From: Burkholderiales bacterium
GTDB lineage: Bacteria; Pseudomonadota; Gammaproteobacteria; Burkholderiales; SHXO01
Reading direction: 5' to 3'
DNA length: 64,000 nt
NCBI GenBank assembly: GCA_020854105.1
Contig: JADZGB010000010.1
Coordinates: 85,518-149,517 of the forward strand
A program made the translations under genes and the position numbers. The notes beneath the pieces were generated by a model. The model was not told where the DNA came from, searched no databases, and was given only the letters and a program-made list of their open reading frames with translations. Shown piece after piece: positions 1 through 7,802 of the stretch. Numbering within the stretch: position 1 is the first letter of the stretch; the number at the start of each line of letters is the position of its first letter.

Positions 1-488
<488 letters not shown>

Positions 489-490
489 AC

Positions 491-1078
491 ATGATCAACA
501 TCAAGAACACCGCAATCCTCCTCGGCATCGTGGCGGTCACGCCCGCGCTGCAGGGCTGCCCCGCGGTCCTCGTCGCGGGCGTGGGCACCGCAGCCGTCGT
601 CGCCGATGACCGGCGCACCACCGGCGTGTTCGTCGAGGACCAGAACATCGAGCTGAAGGTCGCCCACGAGATCAGCAAGAAGTACGGCAAGACCAACGGA
701 GTCGACGTGCGGGGCACCAGCTACAACCGCTTCGTGCTGCTCAATGGCGAGGTTCCGAACGGCGACATCCGCAGCGACATCGAGGCGCTGGCGAGCGGCG
801 TCGAGAACGTGCGCAACGTGCAGAACGAGATTCAGGTCGGCCCCCCCACCACCACCCAGCAGAAGGCCGCGGACAGCGCGACCACGTCCAAGGTCAAGAC
901 CGGCCTGCTGAAGGCCAAGAACGTCCAGGCCAATCACGTCAAGGTGCTGACCCGCGACAACGTGGTCTACCTGATGGGGCTGGTTTCGGCGCAGGAGGCA
1001 GACATCGCCACGGAGGTTGCCCGCACTACCGGCGGAGTGGAGAAGGTGGTGCGCGTGTTCGAGATCCAGCAGCCCTAG
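491..1078 (+). CDS. dolP: BON-domain outer-membrane lipoprotein (DolP/YraP-like)
   Basis: This 195-residue protein starts two bases after the upstream stop. It has a signal peptide ending in a lipobox LQGC (Cys at about residue 22), followed by VLVAGVGTAAVVADDRRTTG, which matches the start of E. coli DolP closely. Two BON domains follow (about residues 47-115 and 125-193). In E. coli DolP is an outer-membrane lipoprotein that binds anionic phospholipids and helps maintain envelope integrity. Length (E. coli 191) and position after the SIS gene both agree. It is probably cotranscribed with the upstream gene. Confidence 0.87.
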   Translation: MINIKNTAILLGIVAVTPALQGCPAVLVAGVGTAAVVADDRRTTGVFVEDQNIELKVAHEISKKYGKTNGVDVRGTSYNRFVLLNGEVPNGDIRSDIEALASGVENVRNVQNEIQVGPPTTTQQKAADSATTSKVKTGLLKAKNVQANHVKVLTRDNVVYLMGLVSAQEADIATEVARTTGGVEKVVRVFEIQQP

Positions 1079-1084
1079 CTTCGC

Positions 1085-2503
1085 TCAGCCCGGCGCGCGC
1101 CGGTACAGGGCGAGGGCCCGGACGCGCGCCTGCGCATGATCCACCAGCGGCTCGGGATAGTCCGTCCCGATCCGTATGCCGGCGGCCCGCTGCTCGATCG
1201 GCCCCATCCTCCATGGTGCGTGGATGTGTCGGTCCGGAACGCCGGCGAGTTCGGGCACGTACGTGCGGATGAAGCGGCCGTCGGGGTCGAAGCGCTCGGA
1301 CTGCGTTTCCGGATTGAAGATGCGGAACCAGGGCTGTGCATCGCGCCCGTGGAGGCGGCCCATTGCCACCCGCCGTTGTTCGCAGCGAGGTCGTAGTCGT
1401 TGAGCTTGCGCGCGAAGTGGCGCTCGCCATGGCGCCAGTCCACCAGAAGATCCTTGACCAGGAAGGACGCCGTCACCATGCGCAGGCGGTTGTGCATGTA
1501 GCCGGTGCGATCCAGCTGCCGCATCCCGGCATCCACCAGCGGGTAGCCGGCGCACCCCTGACACCAGGCGAGGAAGTACGACGCGTCCCCGGGGTAGCGG
1601 ATGCCGCCGTACTCGGCGCGGAACGCGCGATCCACCACCCCGGGGTGATGGTGCAGGATCATGAAGTAGAACTCCCGCCATACCAGTTCCGACAGCCATG
1701 CCGCCGCGCCACCCCCCGCGCGCGCGTGCGCCGCGCGCGCCAGCTCGCGGATGGAGATGGTGCCGAAGCGCAGGTGAACCGACAGGTACGAGGATCCCCT
1801 CACGGCCGGCAGGTCGCGCTGCTCCCGGTAGCGGTCGATGCGCTGCATGAACTCGTCGAACAGCGTACGCGCGCCGCCCATCCCGGTCGGCATGCGCAGG
1901 TCCCTCGGATTGGTGCGCTGAAAGCCGAGCACCTCCAGCGACGGTGACCCGGCATCCGAGCTGCGGGCGAGCGCGGCTGCCCGCTCGCGCACCGGATGCG
2001 CGCGCAGCGCGGCGCCGTCCAGCCGCGCCAGCCAGGCGTTCCTGTAGGGCGTGAACACGCTGAACGGCGTGCCGGCGCGCGTCATCACCTCGTCGCGCTC
2101 GAACACGACCTGATCCTTGAACGTCTCGAACCCGATCCGCTCCGCGGCCAGCGTGCGGGCGATCTCGAGGTCACGGGAGATCGCGAGCGGCTCCTAATCC
2201 CGGTTGGCGAACACTGCCTCCACCCGGAGTCTGCGCGCCAGGGCAGGAATGCAGGTCCGCGCGCGGGCGTGCTCGACGATCAGGCCGCCGCCAAAGGGTC
2301 TCCAGCGTTGCCCGCAGCTCGAGCACGCTGTCCAGGATGAATTCGACGCGGCGATCAGCCCGATCGGGCAGTGCGTCCAGGATCTCCGTGTCGAAGACGA
2401 AGGCGCAGTAGACGCGGCTCGCCCGGCCCAGCGCCTGGGACAGCGCGGCGTGATCGTCGATCCGCAGGTCGCGCCGGAACCACACCAGTATGCAATCGAG
2501 CAT
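1085..2503 (-). pseudogene. phr: Deoxyribodipyrimidine photolyase, broken by two frameshifts and one stop
   Basis: Joining three frames gives a near full-length (about 470 residues) class I photolyase: start ILVWFRRDLRIDDHAAL, a middle with the FAD-domain stretch [19 protein letters not shown], and a C-terminal [19 protein letters not shown]. Three lesions are visible. One is an extra base in the AAA at about 2293-2295. One is an in-frame amber codon (CTA on the plus strand, 2194-2196) where the family has a Tyr codon. One is a missing base near 1344-1348, just before the [10 protein letters not shown] motif. The enzyme would repair UV-induced pyrimidine dimers using light. Sequencing error could explain the single-base indels, but three lesions in one gene and none in its neighbours favours real decay. 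Confidence 0.85.
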
Positions 2504-2682
2504 GTATCCGATCGAAGGGGCGGAACGACGCGCGGCGATCGGCCGCGCATCGGGTCAGTCCGAGGCATCGGCGAGGACGGAAGATTAGTGGCGTATCCGA
2601 ACCCTCGTCAAACGGCTGTCCAGGGCACCGGCCCGATGAGGCCGATCACCCGGGCTGCATCAGCGCGCTCGAGCGACCCGCG

Positions 2683-2757
2683 CACCGATGCCCGAAGCAC
2701 CGATGCCCGAAGCACCGATCCCCTGCGCACCTACGCCCGGCGCACCGATGCCTGCTC
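2683..2757. repeat. Five imperfect tandem copies of a 15-bp unit
   Basis: Units start at 2683, 2698, 2713, 2728 and 2743. The first two are identical, CACCGATGCCCGAAG. The last three diverge mainly in their second half. Because 15 is divisible by three, the frame stays open and reads as Pro/Ala-rich pentapeptides. Confidence 0.85.
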
Positions 2758-2796
2758 GGCACGCCGGCGTGATCGGCTGCTATACTGCGCCGCCTT

Positions 2797-2830
2797 CATC
2801 GGGGGACGGCGCCCATCGGGGGACGGCGCC
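2797..2830. repeat. Perfect 17-bp direct repeat, two adjacent copies
   Basis: The sequence CATCGGGGGACGGCGCC occurs at 2797-2813 and again, without a gap, at 2814-2830. It lies about 130 bp upstream of the diiron protein gene and just after the TATACT hexamer at 2781-2786. Confidence 0.85.
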
Positions 2831-2962
2831 CGCGGTACCTGCATGCGGCAGTTCCGCGCCCATGACGATCCGCGTACGTTGCGGCGGGTACCGACCAGGC
2901 GGCGGGAACGCTTTGCGTCGCCCGGCATCGAACCCACACCCTTTCATACCAGGTCGACGCGC

Positions 2963-3823
2963 ATGAGCGAGATGCTGTATCCGGATTTGTTCAAGTCGCT
3001 CGAGGAGCTGCGCTGGAACATGGAGCGCGACATCCCCTGGGAGAGCTTCGACGCGTGCAGGCTCAGCGACGAGCAGGCACTCACGGTCAAGATGAACGCG
3101 ATCACCGAATGGGCCGCACTGCCCGCCACCGAGATGTTCCTGCGCGACAACCGGCACGACAGCGACTTCAGCGCCTTCATGTCGATATGGTTCTTCGAGG
3201 AACAGAAGCACTCCCTGGTGCTCATGGAGTACCTGCGGCGATTCCGGCCGGACCTGGTCCCCAGCGAGGAGGAGCTGCATGCGGTGCGCTTCGAGTTCGA
3301 CCCGGCGCCGCCGCTGGAGACGCTGATGCTGCACTTCTGCGGCGAGATCCGGCTCAATCACTGGTACCGTTGCGCCTCCCAGTGGCACACCGAGCCTGTC
3401 ATCCGCCACATCTATGACCTGATCGCGCGCGACGAGGCACGGCACGCCGGGGCCTACCGTCAGTACATGAAGCGCGCCGTGCGCCAGTGCGGCGACCGCG
3501 CCCGCGCGGCCTTCTCCCGCATCGGCATGCTGATGGCGAGCAGCCAGCGCAGCGCCAAGGCGCTGCACCCCACGAACCTGCACGTGAATCAGCAGCTGTA
3601 TCCGCGCGATACGGTGCAGAGCCGGCTGCCCGACCCGCAGTGGCTCGAACACTGGCTAGACCGGCAGATCTCGTTCGACCGGGTGTGGGAATCGCAGGTG
3701 GTCAAGATGATCCTGCGCAACCTGTCGCAACTGCTGGAAGAGAATTTCTCCACCGTGCAGGAACTGAACCGCTATCGCAAGGCGCTCGCCGGCCGCGCGG
3801 CCGCTCTCGGCGCGGCGGTCTGA
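2963..3823 (+). CDS. Ferritin-like diiron protein (acyl-ACP desaturase-like fold)
   Basis: This is a 286-residue soluble protein. It shows the paired carboxylate/histidine pattern of diiron four-helix bundles: Glu residues in EWAALPATEMF, an ExxH in FFEEQKHS (about residues 75-82), Glu in HFCGEIRLN, and a second ExxH in ARDEARHAG (about 157-165). This spacing matches soluble acyl-ACP desaturases and related ferritin-like oxygenases. Substrate is unknown. The ATG at 2963 was chosen because the family similarity begins there; the frame is open further upstream but that part is repeat-derived. The next gene lies 62 bp downstream. Confidence 0.72.
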   Translation: MSEMLYPDLFKSLEELRWNMERDIPWESFDACRLSDEQALTVKMNAITEWAALPATEMFLRDNRHDSDFSAFMSIWFFEEQKHSLVLMEYLRRFRPDLVPSEEELHAVRFEFDPAPPLETLMLHFCGEIRLNHWYRCASQWHTEPVIRHIYDLIARDEARHAGAYRQYMKRAVRQCGDRARAAFSRIGMLMASSQRSAKALHPTNLHVNQQLYPRDTVQSRLPDPQWLEHWLDRQISFDRVWESQVVKMILRNLSQLLEENFSTVQELNRYRKALAGRAAALGAAV

Positions 3824-3885
3824 CCGCCGGCACGGCCGCACGAGGCCGCTGCCGTCGCGTCCGGCCCGGTATCATCGCGATACTC

Positions 3886-4368
3886 ATGGACGCTGTCGAT
3901 TTCGAACGCAAGATCGTCGCGCCGGCGCACGCCGCGGAGGCCGCACGCGGGCTCGCGCGGCCCCTGGTGTTCACCAACGGTGTATTCGACATCCTGCACC
4001 GCGGGCACGTCACCTGTCTCGCCCAGGCGCGGGAGTTCGGCGCTGCGCTGGTCGTCGCGCTCAACTCCGACGATTCGGTGCGACGCCTGGACAAGGCCCC
4101 CGGCCGGCCCATCAACCCGCTCGCGGACCGCCTGAGCGTGGTCGCGGCGCTGGGCGCAGTCGACCTGGTCAGCTGGTTCGACGAGGACACCCCGCTGCAG
4201 CTGATCCAGGTACTGCATCCCGACGTGCTGGTCAAGGGCGGAGACTGGCCGGTCGAGCGCATCGTGGGTGCGCGCGAAGTGCTGGCCTGGGGCGGGCAGG
4301 TGCACTCGATCCCCTTCTTGCACGAGCGTTCCACCACGGCAACCCTGGCGCGCATCCGGCGCAGTTGA
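3886..4368 (+). CDS. rfaE2: D-glycero-beta-D-manno-heptose 1-phosphate adenylyltransferase (HldE C-terminal type)
   Basis: This 160-residue protein is a stand-alone nucleotidyltransferase equivalent to the C-terminal half of E. coli HldE. It transfers AMP to heptose 1-phosphate to make ADP-heptose for LPS core synthesis. Visible motifs are TNGVFDILHRGH (the HxGH nucleotide-binding motif, residues about 29-40), NSDDSVRRLDK, RP at the loop and VKGGDW. Length fits separate RfaE2 proteins. The kinase half is not in this window. Together with the gmhA-like gene at the left edge it covers two steps of ADP-heptose synthesis. Confidence 0.9.
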   Translation: MDAVDFERKIVAPAHAAEAARGLARPLVFTNGVFDILHRGHVTCLAQAREFGAALVVALNSDDSVRRLDKAPGRPINPLADRLSVVAALGAVDLVSWFDEDTPLQLIQVLHPDVLVKGGDWPVERIVGAREVLAWGGQVHSIPFLHERSTTATLARIRRS

Positions 4369-4407
4369 TCCAACTCCATCTGCGCGCAGCGCGCTTCCCC
4401 TCCCACC

Positions 4408-6150
4408 ATGCTCGACACCCGACCCGGTTTCTGGCGCGACCTGTGGGCGCTGATCCACCCCTACTGGACCTCCGAGGAGAAGGGCCGTGCCTGGGCGTTG
4501 CTGCTCGGCGTGGTCGGCCTCACGCTTGCCCTGGTCTACATGGAGGTGCAGTTCAACCGCTGGAACAACGCCTTCTTCAATTCGCTTCAGAACAAGGACC
4601 AGCGGGCGTTCTTCCAACTCATGGGCAGGTTCGCCGTCCTCGCCGCCATCTACATCGTGCTCTACATCTACAGTGTGTACGTCAACCAGTGGCTGCAGAT
4701 CCGCTGGCGGCGCTGGCTCACCGACCGCTACATGCGCGAATGGCTGCACGAACGCACCTATTACCGTATGCAGCTGACCGGCAACGGCACCGACAACCCC
4801 GACCAGCGCATCGCGGAGGACCTCAAGCTGTTCGTCGAGAGCACGCTCGACCTGGTCCTGGGCGGGCTCAATGCGGTGGTCACGCTGTTCGCCTTTCTCG
4901 CCATCCTGTGGGGCCTGTCCGGGGCGCTCGAGTTCACCTGGAGCGGCCAGACCTACGAGTTGCACGGCTACATGGTGTGGGTCGCGCTCGCCTACGCGCT
5001 GGTGGGTACCTGGCTCACGCACAAGGTCGGCAAGCACCTGATCCCGCTCCAGTACGACCAGCAGCGCTACGAGGCGGACTTCCGCTACAACCTGGTGCGC
5101 TTCCGGGAGAACATGGAAGGCGTGGCGCTCTACCGCGGGGAGCCCGGGGAACTGGAAGGCTTCCGCGCGCGCTTCAGGCAGGTCGCCGACAACTGGTGGG
5201 CGATAATGAAGCGTATCAAGCTACTCAATACCTTCCGCTACGGCTACAACCAGGCGGCCATCGTGTTTCCCTACCTGGTGACGGCGCCACGCTACTTCTC
5301 GGGCAAGTTCACCCTCGGCGACCTGACCCAGACCGCCGGCGCCTTCGCCCAGGTGCAGGGCTCGCTGAGCTGGTTCATCAACGTCTATCTGCTGTTCGCC
5401 AACTGGAAGGCGACGGTGGACCGGCTCACCGGCTTTCACCGTTCGGTCGTCCGGGCGCAGGCAGAGCGCGCCACCAACCCGGGTGTCGCGACCGTGCCCG
5501 GCCAAGGGGAAGCGCTGACCATCGAGCACGTCGATCTGCTCCTGCCCGGTGGGCGCACCCTGCTGGCCGATGCCACCGTGTCGGTGGAGCCCGGCGCGCG
5601 GATACTGGTGCGCGGGCCATCCGGCGCAGGCAAGAGCACGCTGTTCCGCGCGATCGCGGGAATCTGGCCCTTCGGCCGGGGAGCGGTGCGGCTGCCACAC
5701 GATTTCCGCGCCCTGTTCCTGCCGCAGCGCCCGTACTTCCCGCTCGGCACCCTGCGCACCGCGCTGTGCTATCCGGCGCTGAGCGGCGCGTTCTCCGATA
5801 CGCAGATCAAGGAGGTCCTGGCCGATGTCGGCCTGGCCCACCTGGGCGAACGCCTGGACGAGGAGGCGAACTGGTCCATGCAGCTGTCGGGCGGCGAGCA
5901 GCAGCGTGTGGCGTTCGCCCGCGCCCTGCTGCTGCGGCCGAACTGGCTCTTTCTGGATGAGGCGACCTCGGCCCTGGACGAGGATTCGCAGGCGCAACTG
6001 CACGATCTGCTGGCGCGGCGGCTCACCCACTCCACGATCGTCAGCATCGCCCACCGGCCGGGCGTGTCCCGGTTCCATCAGCGCACTGTCGAACTGACGC
6101 TGGATCAGCAGGGGCGCGGCACGCTGCGGTCCGAGCCATCCGGTTCTTGA
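4408..6150 (+). CDS. ABC transporter, fused permease and ATPase (SbmA/BacA-like, YddA type)
   Basis: This 580-residue half-transporter has an N-terminal membrane domain of the SbmA/BacA type (about residues 1-340, with EVQFNRWNNAFFNSLQ and a W/F-rich helix set) and a C-terminal ATPase. The ATPase shows Walker A GPSGAGKST (about 410), signature LSGGEQQRVAFARAL and Walker B LFLDEATSALDE. The protein should dimerise in the inner membrane. Relatives import peptides, cobalamin or fatty-acid-like molecules, and the substrate here cannot be told from sequence. Its stop codon lies within the FNR-like box of the next operon. Confidence 0.85.
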   Translation: MLDTRPGFWRDLWALIHPYWTSEEKGRAWALLLGVVGLTLALVYMEVQFNRWNNAFFNSLQNKDQRAFFQLMGRFAVLAAIYIVLYIYSVYVNQWLQIRWRRWLTDRYMREWLHERTYYRMQLTGNGTDNPDQRIAEDLKLFVESTLDLVLGGLNAVVTLFAFLAILWGLSGALEFTWSGQTYELHGYMVWVALAYALVGTWLTHKVGKHLIPLQYDQQRYEADFRYNLVRFRENMEGVALYRGEPGELEGFRARFRQVADNWWAIMKRIKLLNTFRYGYNQAAIVFPYLVTAPRYFSGKFTLGDLTQTAGAFAQVQGSLSWFINVYLLFANWKATVDRLTGFHRSVVRAQAERATNPGVATVPGQGEALTIEHVDLLLPGGRTLLADATVSVEPGARILVRGPSGAGKSTLFRAIAGIWPFGRGAVRLPHDFRALFLPQRPYFPLGTLRTALCYPALSGAFSDTQIKEVLADVGLAHLGERLDEEANWSMQLSGGEQQRVAFARALLLRPNWLFLDEATSALDEDSQAQLHDLLARRLTHSTIVSIAHRPGVSRFHQRTVELTLDQQGRGTLRSEPSGS

Positions 6151-6160
6151 TGCACATCAA
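6147..6160 (+). promoter_or_regulatory. Perfect FNR/Anr-type box in class II position
   Basis: TTGATGCACATCAA matches the FNR consensus TTGAT-N4-ATCAA exactly and overlaps the stop codon of the upstream ABC transporter. Its centre is at 6153.5. A -10 hexamer TAGTAT at 6183-6188 predicts a start near 6195, which puts the box at -41.5, the textbook position for FNR activation. No good -35 element is needed or seen. It should make the downstream metal-efflux operon responsive to low oxygen. Confidence 0.72.
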
Positions 6161-6182
6161 GCAGCCAGTGGTGCACGACGTC

Positions 6183-6188
6183 TAGTAT
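6183..6188 (+). promoter_or_regulatory. Predicted -10 element of the RND efflux operon
   Basis: TAGTAT lies 22 bases after the end of the FNR-like box. Transcription would begin near 6195, a few bases before the ribosome-binding site GGAGGA at 6202-6207. Confidence 0.5.
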
Positions 6189-6216
6189 AAGCGCCTGTCC
6201 TGGAGGATCGGTGGGA

Positions 6217-6621
6217 ATGGCGAACCGCCTGTTCTATCTGCTGATTGCCTTGCTGTTGCCGCTGCAAGGGCTGCAGCCGTTTCTGCACGGGCATGTCGGC
6301 GGACTCTCGCATGAAGCGCGGCTGGCGCATTTCCATGTCACCGCCGTCACCGCAGAGCGGTTGCCGGACCTGCACTGGCAGGCGAAGGCACAGGTGCTGC
6401 AGAAAGCCGCCGCGTCCGACTCTCCCTCGATCGGCGTGGGCGACTCGTTCCGGCGCCAGTCGATTCTGGTGTGGACGCTCACGCCTGCCATTGCCGTGAG
6501 CACACACGCGATGTCGCGGAAGTCCGCCGCCCGGACGCCGGTCACGCCTGTGGCCGAGCCGTCTTCCGGCCGCATCGCTGGTCTCCTTCCGCCCGCACTT
6601 GCCCCGCCCACACGCGGCTGA
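6217..6621 (+). CDS. Small secreted protein at the head of the RND metal-efflux operon
   Basis: This protein of about 134 residues has a hydrophobic start (FYLLIALLLPLQGLQPF) that looks like a signal peptide, followed by FLHGHVGG and further His residues (HEARLAHFH), which could bind metal. I do not recognise a defined family. Short secreted proteins of this kind (CzcI-like) often begin czc-type operons. The ATG at 6217 has GGAGGA nine bases upstream; the in-frame GTG at 6211 is too close to it. The mature part has no other clear motif. Confidence 0.6.
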   Translation: MANRLFYLLIALLLPLQGLQPFLHGHVGGLSHEARLAHFHVTAVTAERLPDLHWQAKAQVLQKAAASDSPSIGVGDSFRRQSILVWTLTPAIAVSTHAMSRKSAARTPVTPVAEPSSGRIAGLLPPALAPPTRG

Positions 6622-6707
6622 CGCTCGCATGACGCCGCGCGCGCCCTGACGCCCGTGGCCGGCCGTAGTCGAAGATGCGCGCCCATGCGCGCGTTGAAGG
6701 AGACCGC

Positions 6708-7802
6708 ATGAAACGCCTCGTCACCGCCGCCGGCCTGCTGGCCGCGGCGCTCACGACATTTGCCGCGAAGGAACTCTCGATCACGCCGGATCAGATTGCC
6801 GCGCTGGGCATCGTCACCGCCCCCGCCGTCGCCGAACGCGAGACCGCGGTGTCCTCGCTGACCGCCACCGTGGTCGTGCCCAACAGCCAGATGCACGTGG
6901 TGAGCACACCGCTGCCTGCACTCGTGGAGATGCTGTCGATGGCGGTCGGCCAGCAGGTCAAGCGCGGCCAGCCGCTCGCACGCCTTCGAAGCCCGCAGCT
7001 GGCCGAAGCGCAGAGCGCTTTCCTGCAGTCCGACGCCCAGCGCTCGCTGGCTCAGGGCAACCTCAGGCGTGACACGCAATTGTTCGACGAGGGCATCATC
7101 GCCGAGAGCCGATTGCGCGCGACACAGGTCGCCGACCGCAGTGCCGCCGCGTCCTACGACGAGCACCGCCAGGCGCTGCGTCTGATGGGAATGACGGACG
7201 GAGCGATCGCCAGCCTGCGCAAGTCGCGCGCAATCGGCAGCTCGTTCACGCTCGATGCGCCCGCCGACGGCGTGATCCTCGATCAGCTGGCCACCGTCGG
7301 CCAGCGGCTCGAGGGCGCCGCCCCGATCTACCGGCTGGCGCGCCTGGATCCGCTCTGGCTCGAGATCCACGCGCCGGCGGCGCACGCGGCCACCCTCGCC
7401 GAGGGCGCCGCGGTGCGCGTACCGGCCGCCGACGCGAGCGGCAAGCTGGTCGCCGTGGGTCGCAGCGTCGATCCCGACAGCCAGACGGTGCTGCTGCGCG
7501 CCTCCATCACGCTCAATGCGAAGAACCTGCGGCCTGGCCAGCGCGTCGAGGTAAACGTGACCAGCAGCGTGGGCGGGTCCGGCATCGCATGGCGTGTCCC
7601 GCGGGAAGCGCTGGTCCGCCAGGGCAATCAGTCCTATGTCTTCGCGCGCAGCACAGGCGGCTTCCGGCCCGTGCCTGTCAGCGTGCTGCACGAAGCCGAA
7701 TCCAGCTACACCGTGCGCGCGACGCTCGATGCGCGCGCCGCGGTCGCGGTGAAGGGAACGGCCGCGCTCAAGGCAAGGATGCTGGGACTGGGAGGCGAAT
7801 GA
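6708..7802 (+). CDS. RND efflux periplasmic adaptor (CzcB/CusB family)
   Basis: This 364-residue membrane-fusion protein has an N-terminal signal peptide and the usual hairpin/lipoyl arrangement. It contains the lipoyl-like half QQVKRGQPLARLRSPQL, an alpha-helical hairpin rich in Ala/Gln/Arg, a second lipoyl half (SSFTLDAPADGVILDQLATVGQRL) and a beta-barrel ending in GLGGE. It links the inner-membrane pump to the outer-membrane channel. It starts at ATG 6708 behind GAAGGAGA and overlaps the pump gene by four bases (ATGA). No His-rich metal-binding N-terminal extension is present. Confidence 0.88.
   Translation: MKRLVTAAGLLAAALTTFAAKELSITPDQIAALGIVTAPAVAERETAVSSLTATVVVPNSQMHVVSTPLPALVEMLSMAVGQQVKRGQPLARLRSPQLAEAQSAFLQSDAQRSLAQGNLRRDTQLFDEGIIAESRLRATQVADRSAAASYDEHRQALRLMGMTDGAIASLRKSRAIGSSFTLDAPADGVILDQLATVGQRLEGAAPIYRLARLDPLWLEIHAPAAHAATLAEGAAVRVPAADASGKLVAVGRSVDPDSQTVLLRASITLNAKNLRPGQRVEVNVTSSVGGSGIAWRVPREALVRQGNQSYVFARSTGGFRPVPVSVLHEAESSYTVRATLDARAAVAVKGTAALKARMLGLGGE

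Larger units (their letters stand above)
2504..2962. other. 459-bp intergenic region with short repeats, no convincing gene
   Basis: The gap between the broken photolyase (leftward) and the diiron protein (rightward) holds a five-copy 15-bp tandem repeat (2683-2757), a 17-bp perfect direct repeat (2797-2830) and a possible -10 hexamer TATACT at 2781-2786. A short frame across the repeats would encode PMPEA-type pentapeptides, but no ribosome-binding site or conserved domain supports it as a gene. Confidence 0.6.

Noticed and set aside
2688..2966. Open frame across the 15-bp repeats encoding Pro/Ala-rich pentapeptides
   Set aside because: No ribosome-binding site or conserved domain, and the open frame follows automatically from a 15-bp unit without stop codons.
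4365..5960. Long Arg/Pro/Ala-rich frame overlapping the ABC transporter
   Set aside because: It is a shadow frame of a GC-rich gene with no motif; the overlapping frame carries Walker A, signature and Walker B motifs.
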